Below are positions 9,674 to 21,300 of a DNA stretch of 29,225 bases, in pieces. The translations under genes and the position numbers were made by a program. The notes under the pieces are model-generated. The model did no database searches. It was not told the DNA's origin and saw only the letters and a program-made list of their open reading frames with translations. Each line of letters starts with the position of its first letter. Positions within the stretch are counted from its first letter, which is position 1. The stretch covers positions 3,072 through 32,296 of the forward strand of contig MU070290.1 of NCBI GenBank assembly GCA_002284615.2, read 5' to 3'. This DNA is from Dunaliella salina. Lineage: Eukaryota; Chlorophyta; Chlorophyceae; Chlamydomonadales; Dunaliellaceae.

Positions 9674-12600
9674 CTGTATCAAAAAGCGAAGGAAAATACA
9701 CCTTCTGAGTATTTCTCCATGTGTTGGCAAGGACCTGTACCAGAAATCAACGAAAACCACGTCCGGCATTGCTTTTCTATGTGTTGCAGAGTCATATGTA
9801 TTGGAGCCCTGGCTGCCCAGCAGATCGCGCTTGTGCGCAGCATGCTTCAACACAAACACACTGCATCTCAAACTCTTTCCTCACCATCATGACTCTTTGA
9901 TCTTGGGATTCAAACAAGCCAGGCTCAGAGCAGGTAACTGGGAGCTCAAACAACAGACAGGTGTACCCGCTACAACAGCAAGATGATTTGCACACCACAA
10001 CAACGTGCATCAAAGTTTGCAATGAGCTACAGAAAAGGCTCTCCCTGACCTTGTTGATTCCGTAGTCCCGCCCGAGCATGTGGACATGGCGTTGGCCCAC
10101 AGTGACTAAGTTGAATTTTCCAGCAAACTGCATAAGAAGAGAGGAGTGATCATAGAGGAAAGTTAATGCTTGGCTGACTGCCAGCTCATTCACTGTGGAA
10201 ATCACGCAGTTCACTGCCTTGCAGTAGGACTGAGGTTCTTGGAGGCGAGTGAGATGCGTGACCTATCCTAATTGCTGCTCAGGCAAAAGGGACACCATCT
10301 TTTCCTTCCTTGGGACTTTTGCAGACCTGTTAGAGCTTAATCTTGCTCTCACCCGGAGCCTCAGAGGGGGAGGAGTTGGCCTAGCTGCAATGGCATCAGC
10401 CACCCTCTTGTCAGGCTCAGTCACCTTTTGTGCCAGAGCTAAGGCGGGTGCGGAGCTCCCTGGACGGACCATTGTCCTCCTCACGCTTCCGCTTCGTACA
10501 GCCCGTTCTCTGCCCTGTAGCAGCCTGAGACTGCTGTTAGGAGCGCTCTAACTTGCATAAGTTTAACCAAATTCCTTACGAAGCCTTGAAAAAGGTAATT
10601 TATGCCGCGGCTAATTAGGCAGGTGGCTAATTAGGCAGCCCAGACCAGTTTTACTCCATTTCCAAGAAAACAGGCTACCATGCAAAAATTAAAACACCAC
10701 GCATAAGCAACGACTTTGGCCTTGCGAGGTGATTGCGTGCACATGAAACATGTTTATTTCAAGGGTGCGCGGTCGTGGAAATTAACATTTCTGACACAAG
10801 AGGTTATAGTTGTCAATAGTGGCCATGCGCGGCTGTGTAAAGTACCTAGTTCTGGGCTGCGCTGTCGATGCATGGCTGCAAAACTAATTGTTTTTTTGAG
10901 GGTGCAGAATGAGTTCATTTCTGTACAGTACACTAAAAACATCCATAAAGGAGGTCAGGGCCGGGGCCCACCTAATGAGCATTTTAAAGACACCTATTTT
11001 TGGGGGGTGGAGTTGTCCACCTCTGGCATTGCAAGCAGCTTTGCCTTGTAAGCAACCGCAAGTTCCTTGAGGGCATGCACTATCCCGTGGATGGAGGGAG
11101 AAAGATTGTGCTCTGCGATTCCTGTGCTGCAATTGAATGGAATCTGATCAAAGTAGCTACAGTGCGGGATTTATGTGGCTTTACATGAATAATTGTTTTC
11201 CCCTAGAAGACGACTAGGTGCACCGCGAATTATAGTCGGCAACACTTTTAGCAAAGGTGCACAACCGTAAGCAAATATTGAGATTGAGGATAGGGGCACA
11301 AATTCAGATGCAAGCGACCCATGCCTCCAAAACTCATGAGGAGCCTATCCCATCCATACAAGCGTCCCTGGCAAAAGTCTTCCTCTTGACGCCTTTCCCA
11401 GAAAGTGTTGCAAGACCTTGATTTTGGTGCAGTGCACTGGAGCAAACCACATTTAAACAGTTTGGGTCCGACATTTCAGTCAGTCTCGGGACTGTGGGAA
11501 TGATCCACATGTGGTACAGTATGTCAGGCTTTCCTTGGGAGCAATGGGGAAGCATGCTTTGGGGTGGGGGCTGGAGTAAGACCTTTTCATCCATCAAGTA
11601 AACGTTTGATAAAGCCTGATTAGTGAATTGGCCTGCAGCTCTGCCAAGATGAGGGCGGCAGATTGCAGCACGGGCAAGCTGGCGGAGGCCCTCTCATTCC
11701 GCACCCACATCATCCTTACAAGCACCCTCGCCCAGTGGCCCCCCACAAAATCTGGCTACATAGCATGGGCAGATGACCTAAGAGCAGCTAAAGCCATGGA
11801 GCACCGGTCATTCTGTGCAAGTTTGAAAATGCACTTTTCCCTGCCCAAATGGGTGCAAAACAGCCCCTGTGACACACACAACACCTCTACGTGCCAACTT
11901 TTTAGCAAATCTCGATGCTAAAGGCATTGAAAAATGTTTGATGTGCTCAAGGACACCAGAACGCATGAATACTGTACATAGTATATACCGTAGCGACACT
12001 AATGTATTACGACACTGATTTATTACGAGGTCCCAAAATAATTTCATTAATTAATTTGCGAGCATTAAGGGTTTACGAGGTCCGCCAAAACAAGTCAAAG
12101 TTTGCGAACCCCTGCGTTTTTGCATCTCAAACATGGGCTCTTTGTCTCTATTCGCCTCTTCATCCGAGGATTCCGCGGTGACCTCGGACACCTCCACCGG
12201 TTCCTCTAGGCAGGCCCTTGCTCTGGCCCCTGCCTGTCCCCTCGCCCTGAGCATCATGGTCCTTGAAGTCCTGAACGATACCTGCAAGCTCCTCAAAGCA
12301 CGCTTCCCTTGCCTGCAGTGCTTTCCCCCCACACCTGCAGCAGCCTCAGCTGCCACATCTTGCATGCTGGGCAGCTCCCATGTCAAACAGGGTTCTTTGC
12401 CCCTAGGGGCATGTGGCTGCATTGTGCAGCCTAATTGCTTAATGCAAACCCGCACCTTTTACGAGCCCTTGAAAAAAGTAATTTTAAAAGTCATTCCATA
12501 TTACGAGATGCCTCAATAACTATTTAATTAATCGTAAAACCCCCAGTGTTGCTACGGTAGTAGCTGAGTGATGAAGTTCAGCGGGATGGTTCGTGGGAAC

Positions 12601-15600
12601 AGCCTGCACCCCAAGCTTTCCTCCAAAGAGAATTAGATCAGGCACCTGGATCACTTCCAGGTTCTGAAATGCGCTGAATTGGGAAAGGTATGCTAAAATT
12701 GCAGAGGCTTTTGGCACTCATTGCCTGCCAGCAAGGGGGGGGGGGGGGATCCAGCCAGGATGGCGAATGCTGTTCAAGTCCCTCTTGGGACTGCAGGACC
12801 CACAATCCACCACCAAAACCAATAGGTGCTGCTAAATCAAAGAAGACGGTGAGGCAGAGCACAGCACCAGCCAGGCAGCTGCAAAAGCACAGTATGATAA
12901 GGCAAGGCACAAATTTCCGTGAAGCAATACACTGCATAGAAATGAGGCCTGGGTCTTGGATGCAGGCTCACTGAAAAAAAAGAAAGATAGAAAGTATATG
13001 CTTGCCGTTAGGCTGTGCATGAAGGGGGGGACCAAAGTCCCCACCGAAGGATCCCAACAAATAAGTTAATAAATAAATCATTTCCCCTGCCTTTATCAAG
13101 AACGCGTACAAACGTGTGCCTAGGCAACAAGGTAGAGGGACAGAAAATGTCCATGTATTGGCACCACATATCACTTCCTTCTTCCACTTACTTCTTCGGA
13201 AGGCACGTGTCCCAGATGCTTGGAAGGAAGCCAAACTCACCCCTATCCATAAGAAGGGCCCCATTGTCTCTCCAAACAATTATAGAATGGTAGCTGTGAG
13301 CACACCCATATACCGGTTGTACACAAATGTCTTGAGATCTATCATTCAAGATTGGTGTATCCATCACAAAAAGATACCTGATACACAATTTGGCATTTAT
13401 CCAGGACGAAGCACTCTTCAACCTATCTTTATTCTTCAACATCTGAAACACGCAGCCTTGAAGACACAAAATGATACCTCCAGGTTATTTACAGCATTTA
13501 TTGATTTTCAGCAGGCCTACGACTCTGTCCCTAGGAAAAAACTGTGGAACCATCTCTATCGTTGTCAATTACCTCAACAACTCATTGCTATTGTTCAGGA
13601 CTTGTACCACATGGATGAGTACACTTTGCTTGACGGGGACAAAATGGCGAATGTTCGACCAGTGTATGGTGTTAAACAGGGGTGTCCTCTCTCACCTCTC
13701 CTTTTTGCTATATATCTCAATGGTATTGATAGAGTTGCTGATGGTGTACAAGGTGCTCTTACTGCCATCCCAAACTTCACGGTGACACATTTACTTTTTG
13801 CTGATGATCTGGCTTTTACAGCAAACAGGCAGCCAAGTTCACAAACACTTCTAAATAACTCGAAAGAGTATGCTATGAGGAAATCTTTGGTTGTCAATAC
13901 TCAGAAATCCCAAATTATGTGTTTTAATTCCAGACCTACTCATCTTCTGACCTTTTTCTATGATGGATCACCGTTACCTTATACGGATCGTTTCAAATAT
14001 CTAGGGATGATGTTTGATAAGAATCTTAATCTTTCAACAGCATCAGATGCAGCTCTACAGCCTCTCATGAATGGGACTTTCAAGATTCAACGCTTTGCTC
14101 AGGAGCACGGTCTAACCAACCGACTATATGCCCTCATCTGGCTACTCAAGACGTACTCTATCCCTGCTGGCATGTATGCAAGCCAGATTTGGGCAACCCC
14201 CTTTCTTAAGCAAGGTAAAGAATGGATAATCCCCTACAGAAATGGCTTCTTGCTACACTAAAAGGGTGGCTGGGTGTGAGAGATACAACTCCCTCTTGGT
14301 CTGTGCTGAGAGAATGCGGGCTGGAGCCATTGCAGTTCAATTGGTTTCGAGCAGCTATTCGCCTATATAACTCTTTTACTCAATGCAACAGCCATACTGT
14401 CAGGAAAATCTTACAGGCGGACATTTGTTTATCTTCTTCCTCCTGTGATTGCTGGTCTTCCAACATATTCACTGCCATGGATGGATTGAGTAATTCTAGT
14501 CATTTCAAACACAACATGATAAATTGTGAACCAATTCAACTTCGACAATTTGTGGTAGACCTCAGATCCAGGCAGGTTCAGTATTGGACTCAATTCTCCG
14601 GTCCCACTCCCAGAGAACAGAATAGCAAACACCGTACTTATCACCAATGGTGTGCGTTACCTATTCGCAGCATTGTAGCCACCGATGCCCCTTTTCAGAT
14701 TCCCAAATATTTTTACCTTGCCCTTCCCAAAGACATTCTTCGTAATGTTGCCCGCTTTAGGCTCCGTGTCCACACCCTTCGCTATGAAACATCTTCTTGG
14801 AATCAGGGCTCTTCCTCTTATTGTGATGTGTGTCAAGATATAGACAGTATTTAGGATGAAAAACATGTTATTTTCAAATGTGCTCACCCCCATGTTGTTG
14901 CATTGCGTGCTAAATATGCCTTTTTATTCAATAACCAAGAGGTCCAGGATGTTCGTGATTTTCTCCTTCAAAATAATAATAAACTTTTCTATTTTCTCCG
15001 TGAAATTAATACCTTTTATGAACAGGCTAGCAGTCGCACGTTTTGACTGAAGGCCTTTCTTCCCTGTAACCCTGTAACCCTGATCCCAACAAATTCACCA
15101 TGCCGACCCCAGGAGGCTCACCGCCTTCATTTGTCTCCTGGGCAAACATGAGACTCAGGCTCACTGCGTCATTTGTCCAAATTACATGAAGCAGTACACT
15201 GCAAAGAAATGAGACCTGGACCTCGTGTGCAGGCTCATTGCCTTCATTCGTCTCCTGGGCAAACATGAGACTCAGGCTCACTGCGTCATTTGTCCAAATT
15301 ACATGAAGCCGTACACTGCAAAGAAATGAGACCTGGACCTCATGTGCAGGCTCATTGACTTCATTTGTTTCCTCGGCACACATGGGACTCAGGCTCACTA
15401 CATCATTTGTCCAAATTACATGAAGTAAGTACACTGCAAAGGAATGAGACCTGGATTTCAGGTGCAGGCTCATTGCCTTCATTTGTTTCCTTGGCAAACA
15501 TGGGACTCAGGCTCTGAGCACACCTCAATGAGCAAAAGTCTGAATCTTGCTGGCAGTCTGGGGGCTGATAAGAGATAGTATAAAAACCCGAAAAATTGTA

Positions 15601-16402
15601 ACTCATGGAAAAGCCAAGGGAAACTGCATGGTGAGAGGTGTACTGTCTTCAGTCCATTGTTGAATACGCACTTCATGCTCAGAAAAAGCTGATCTTTTTG
15701 GAAATGATTGTGCAATGAGTATAATAAAAGCACGGCAGCTCTTCTCCTCGCTGACCCTGGTGTGAGGACTCACCATGCCCTGGCCAAAGCCTCCTTGTGG
15801 CCTCACGGAGCCCTTCGGAGACTCACCATGCCCTCCGGAGACTCACCGTGATCTTGGAGAGAATCATCAGACCTCCTATCCTCTGCCATTGTCAAAACAT
15901 GGTGTAAGGAACCCCAATCCTCTGCAATTGTGGAGCCCTGTGTTGGATTTTTTTCTCTGCCCCCTTCCTGGACTTACGATGCCCTTTGGAGACTCCCATG
16001 CCATGGCCAAAGCCTCCTTTATCTGAGGTGGCACGGGCAATGGTTGCAATGCCTTGAGATATTCTTCTGCTCTCCCTTCTTCTCTTAGTGAATTTGGAAG
16101 ACAGGCTGGAGCTTTCATGGCGAGTCTGGCCTCTCGCCGCCACCAGCATGTGCTTTATGCACAATGCAGCCTGGACGCATGCGCAAACGCACACCTGCAT
16201 CTTCACCTTAACAAATGTCCGTGCAGAAACTCACACAGAGAGACAACATATTCACCCGTACCTAAAGCTCCTCCGCATTTACTCCCACACAACACCTCCC
16301 ACCCACCTAACCCTCCCCTCTCCCCCAATACACACCTTGGCCTTTTTACTCAGCAGCTCCCACCTGAGGTATCCCCCTCCCCCCCCCTGAACACACGCAC
16401 AC

Positions 16403-16471
<69 letters not shown>

Positions 16472-17157
16472 TTGCCTTCCCACTCAGCAGCTTCCCAAAC
16501 TCCTGCGGCCCCCCGCCCACACCGCTGGGCGTCCCCAACAGGGGCACCAGCCTCACGCGCCCGCCCCCTAGCCTCTGGGCAGCAGCTGCATCCAGGCGCG
16601 CCTCAGCTTGTCTGATGGCCTCCTCCTCTTTGGCCATCCCATCCTGCAGTTGCTGCGCTGCTTGCTGTGTCGCTTGCTGCGTTGCTTGCTGCTCCTCTGC
16701 CTGCAGTGCTGGCACCTCCCCTTGCTGACCAGCCTCCTCCCCTTGTGTGGACCTTCCCTGTTGATGTCTTGCTCTTGCTACTTCCTCTGCTTGCGGTGCT
16801 TGCACCTCCCCTTGCTGACCAGCCTCCCCCCCATGCACGGGCCTCCCTAGCTGAGCTCTTGCTGCATCCTCTGCAGTCATGACATCCCCACAGCTTGCCT
16901 GGCCGGCCCCTTGTTGCCCTTCATCTGCGTAATAGCCGATGCCGTGATCCCCCATCTTGAAGACATACCCAGCCCTGGGCCCTTGAAACGCAGCACATGG
17001 CATGAAACTGGCTCCTGGGGTGCTACCAGCGCCTTGTACAGGCCCCATGGCTTGATGCTGTTGTTGCTGCTGCTGCTGCTGCTCAGCTGGAGTGCTATCA
17101 AGTTGGAGCTTTGTTCTGAGACCATCTTCCAAACCGTGGTGCGCTGCGCCAGTTCCA

Positions 17158-17203
<46 letters not shown>

Positions 17204-17356
17204 CTTTGCAAGCAGCTTCAGCTTTCTGCCGCCTGCATACAACAGGCGAGGAAGAGGACACACAAACGTCTTTGCTCATCTAAGATTTTAATGACGAAAA
17301 AGCAGGCACAGAAAGAAAAGAGTGTCGCCAGCTCAGGCTTAAGCAGGCGCAAACGA

Positions 17357-17447
<91 letters not shown>

Positions 17448-18156
17448 AGCACCTGCATGCCACACGCACACATGCACATTTGCATAGGGTGAGCTCACCA
17501 AGATCCTCCTCCATAGCAGCAGATGTGACACATGTCCTCACCCGTCCACATCAGCAACAAACCAACGCCACCTTCTCAAGCCTTTTTCCCCCCACCACCA
17601 GCCACTAGTGGGACTAACTTGTGGGATTCCTGTCGTGAATCCGCACTCACATGAAGTACGACGTTATGTGTTACCCCAAATACAACGATTGCACGCTGTG
17701 CTTCCAAACACCAAGCCATAAGGGGGCGTCCTGGCCTCTCAACTGATCTCTAGAGCATACTCAGCTTGCTAGTTTTTTTTTAACCAGAACAAAGTGGGAC
17801 TCACTTGTTGGATTCCTCCTCCAAGTCTGCAATCGATGTAGGTCCCCGGGCCACGCGGGCTCTGTGTGCCTCCCCTCCACTGCTGTTTGGTGTCCAGGGC
17901 TCCCCAGTGCGTAACTCATGCAACAGGCTCTGCATTTCGGAGCACACACAACAAGCCAAGGGTGTAACCGCTGTGCTGGGGGGCGCTGCACCACCTATGA
18001 TGCACTACCTGTCTCGTAGCACTTGTGGTGCAGGGTGCGGCAGCTGTGCTAGGGGTGCTGCACCACCTGCGGTGCACTACCTGTGCAGCAGCACCTTATC
18101 AGGAACCTCCCCCCCCCCCAACAACCACCACCTCAGGGAGACAGAGACACAGATAG

Positions 18157-18190
<34 letters not shown>

Positions 18191-18285
18191 NNNNNNNNNN
18201 NNNNNNNNNNNNNNNNNNNNNNNNNNNNNNNNNNNNNNNNNNNNNNNNNNNNNNNNNNNNNNNNNNNNNNNNNNNNNNNNNAGAG

Positions 18286-18351
<66 letters not shown>

Positions 18352-21300
18352 CGAGCCCAGAAAAGGGTTGAGTGGCACTCCTTTCAGAAATGCTCCTTAT
18401 AGCACAGGACCAGGGTGCTACCACGCTGCAAAGGGTCATGAGCTTCATGAGCTAAACCTGTCGTTTATCTGCACCCATAAAGTGTGCAAGGTAAATTTGC
18501 CACCTCACACACAATGATTGCGTGCTGTGTTTCAAAACAGCAAGCTCCGAGCAGGCATCCTGGACCCCTCCCCTGATCCCTAGAGAAGCATGTTTGGTCT
18601 TTCCAGAACTGAGCTGTGTCCCAGCCACCACTCACCAGCACATTGTGCTCAGCCACATCAACAGCTGTGCGCCCAAACTGTTTGTCGGTGATCATGAAGA
18701 ACGAAGGGTCCTCGCTCACAGTACCAAAGGTTTTAACAGAGCTGAGCTCTGTGTCCCGGCCACCACTCACCAGCACATTGTGCTTAGCCACATCAACAGC
18801 CGTGCGCCCAAACTGCTTGTTGGTGACTTGGAAGAACAGAACAGGTCCTCGCTCACAGTGACAAAGCTTTTAACAGAACTGAGCTCTGTGTCTCGGCCAC
18901 CACCCACCAGCACATTGTGCTCAGCCACTTCAACAGCCGTGCGCCCAAACTGCTTGTTGGTGACTATAAAGAACCGAAGGTCCTCGCTCACAGTACCAAA
19001 GGTTTTCACAGAACTGAGCTCTGTGTCCCGGCCACCACCCACCAGCCACATCAACAGCCGTGCGCCCAAACTGCTCGTCGGCTCACAGTAACAAAGCAGC
19101 AGGGTTACCAGAACTGAGCTCTGTGTCCCGGCCACCACCTACCAGGACATTATGCTCAGCACACAAACAGTCATGCACCCAAACTGCTTGTTGGTGACTT
19201 TGAAGAGCAAAGGGTCCTTGCTCACAATGCCAAAGGTTTTCACAGAACTGAGCTCTGTGTCCTGGCTACCACCCACCCGTTCGTTGTGCTTGGCAACGTT
19301 GACAGGCATGCACCTTAACTGCTTGATGGTGACTTTAAGGAACAATGGGTCCTCGCTCACAGTGCGAAAGCTTTTCACAGAACTGAGCTGTGTCCCAGCC
19401 ACCACCCACCAGCACGTTGTGCTCTGCCACATCAACAGCTGTGTGCCCAAACTGCTTGTCGGCTCACAGTACCAAAGCAGCGGGGTAACCAGAATTGAGC
19501 TGTATCCTAGCCACCACCCACCAGCACATTGTGCTCAGCCACATCAACAGCCGTGCGCACGAACTGCTTGTTGGTGATCTTGAAGAAAGAGGGGTCCTCG
19601 CTCACAGTGCCAAAGCAGTGATAGGGGCTATTCAGGATGTCGCCCCAGTAGCCCCACGCGTTGACGCTGCGCCCCACATCTCGGCCATTTCTACATTGCA
19701 GCAGCAGGACGACAACAAAAGGCTTTATCCCTTTCTTCATGGACTCGTTCTATATGAACAGGCTAGCAGTCAGACGTTTGGACTGAAGGCCTCCTTTTTC
19801 TTGTAACTTCAGCCATTCCTTCATCACTGCAGCAGGGGAGGTAGGCACACAGCACTCTTGCAAAGGGAGTTTTGGGCGAGCGACATGCTACATGTCCATG
19901 TGCTCTCTTCTGGTCTTAGGCAGGCATCCGTATGAGCTTGTTACAAGGATGCTTAGGTACCTTCTGAGGTGCATGGGTTGAAAGTGAGAATATTACTCGG
20001 ATACAGTGTGCAGAACGTCTCCCTGAGGTGCCCATGCACAGCAAGATTGGCTGACTTTCTCAGGCTTGGCTCAGGAGTGTACAGTTCTTGCAGATTTGGA
20101 AAGCGCGCGCCATTCCATTCAAGAAGTATGTGTTCAGAATCCTTCGTTCCATCGGAGGAGGTTGGGAGGGGGAAAGAGGGCCTGGAGGACCTTGACACCA
20201 AGGGAAACATCTTTCTAAGTCCTTGAGCCACTTGTAGAGAGTCCTGGATTGGCGATGGGAACCCTGGGCTTAAGCCCTTTTGGTTGATACGCTTTTCATG
20301 AGATGAAAAGGAGGGCCAAATTGATGACTGATGAAGTCAGAGCCACATGCGCACACGCATGGGCTGCCAGTGGGACCGAGGCAAAGGTGCAGCAAATTGA
20401 TGCGAGCTTTCAGGATAGAAAGTTTGTCAGACATACCATTGCATGAAGCGATTAGGATGGCAGCTTGAGGACTTGCCAGCCACAGCTGTGGGTGCATGGC
20501 AGAACAGGTATGCATGAGCGTCCACGGATCACGTTTCGCCCAACAATTCTGCTGCAATTCACTTATTGGGTGCTGCAAGTATGCAGGTGGGTAGAGATTT
20601 GGAAAGGTCTGATCGGCCACTTTGGACTGCTGGGGAAGAGGCCTGTAGAGACACCTGAGGGGATAGCCAGAGGCAGGAAAGGCAAGCCCACCCTAGCCAA
20701 AGCACTGAACGTCCACCTGATATGAGTGCTGAGCCAACCTGTCTTTGAAGTCTTTTGTGCGCCCCACAGCGTTGCTGATCAGGCTGCGATTAGGCTCATT
20801 GTATTGGCTGTCGCGCAGCTCAAAAGCGATCCCTGTCATGCGCCAGAACCTGCAGACAAAGAAGGACGGGATCCTGCCTGGAAAATTACTATAGAAAAGA
20901 GAGTGGTACCATGCAGAAAGTACATTACCACGTTTTTTGCCCTGCGCGGTGACTGCGTGCACGCCAAATAAATAGATTTCAATGCGTGGTTGTGAAAAGT
21001 AGCATTTCGGACAGCGAGTAGGTATAAATGGTCAAGAGTGCTCTTGCGTAGTTGGTGAGCAGTTGTTTACAAGAATTATTTTGGGCTGCGCTGTTGATGC
21101 GGGGTTGTAAAATTGGTTACCGTAGTGGAACTTGATCACGACACAACCCCAAATTTTTTGAATTGAATATTTCCATTACGCATCAGTACGCATCCTGCTC
21201 AGAAGTTTTTTTCTGCACCTCTGCGCACTTTTACGCACCTTTCCGCGACCCGCTGAAATTTTCAGCCCCAATACGCCCCATTACGCACCCCTTAAAAAGA

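Noticed and set aside
12520..12717. Minus-strand frame with NLEVIQVPDLILFGGKLGVQ as a DNAAF3 exon
   Set aside because: It looks protein-like and has a good acceptor (CATTTCAG), but the phase from exon 10 gives a stop, it runs into the 570-bp transposon, and no family motif is seen.
13050..15094. Host reverse transcriptase gene
   Set aside because: Target duplications, 5' truncation and a repeat tail show it to be a transposed LINE fragment.
15027..15497. 156-codon minus ORF over the 117-bp array
   Set aside because: A period divisible by three keeps any open frame open. It runs into the LINE 3' end and has no splice or family support.
17498..17545. Extra DNAAF3 exon between exons 8 and 9 (donor GTGAGC)
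   Set aside because: Exons 8 and 9 already join in frame as EEESN-K-RQKAEAACKE; no acceptor gives a compatible phase for this piece.
16054..17608. ORFs reading through CA, GT and CTG tracts (poly-TH, poly-CV, poly-L frames)
   Set aside because: Low-complexity artefacts; only the polyQ frame on the minus strand fits flanking exons and phase.
18077..18517. Arg-Glu or Leu-Ser repeat proteins across the GA tract
   Set aside because: They are frames through a dinucleotide repeat that contains an N gap.
18522..19740. Ankyrin-repeat protein suggested by the recurring GRTAVDVAEHNVL motif
   Set aside because: The parent copy at 19522-19690 contains GYWGDILNSPYHCFG and joins in phase to DNAAF3 exons on both sides, so the motif is the DNAAF3 segment, amplified, not an ankyrin repeat.
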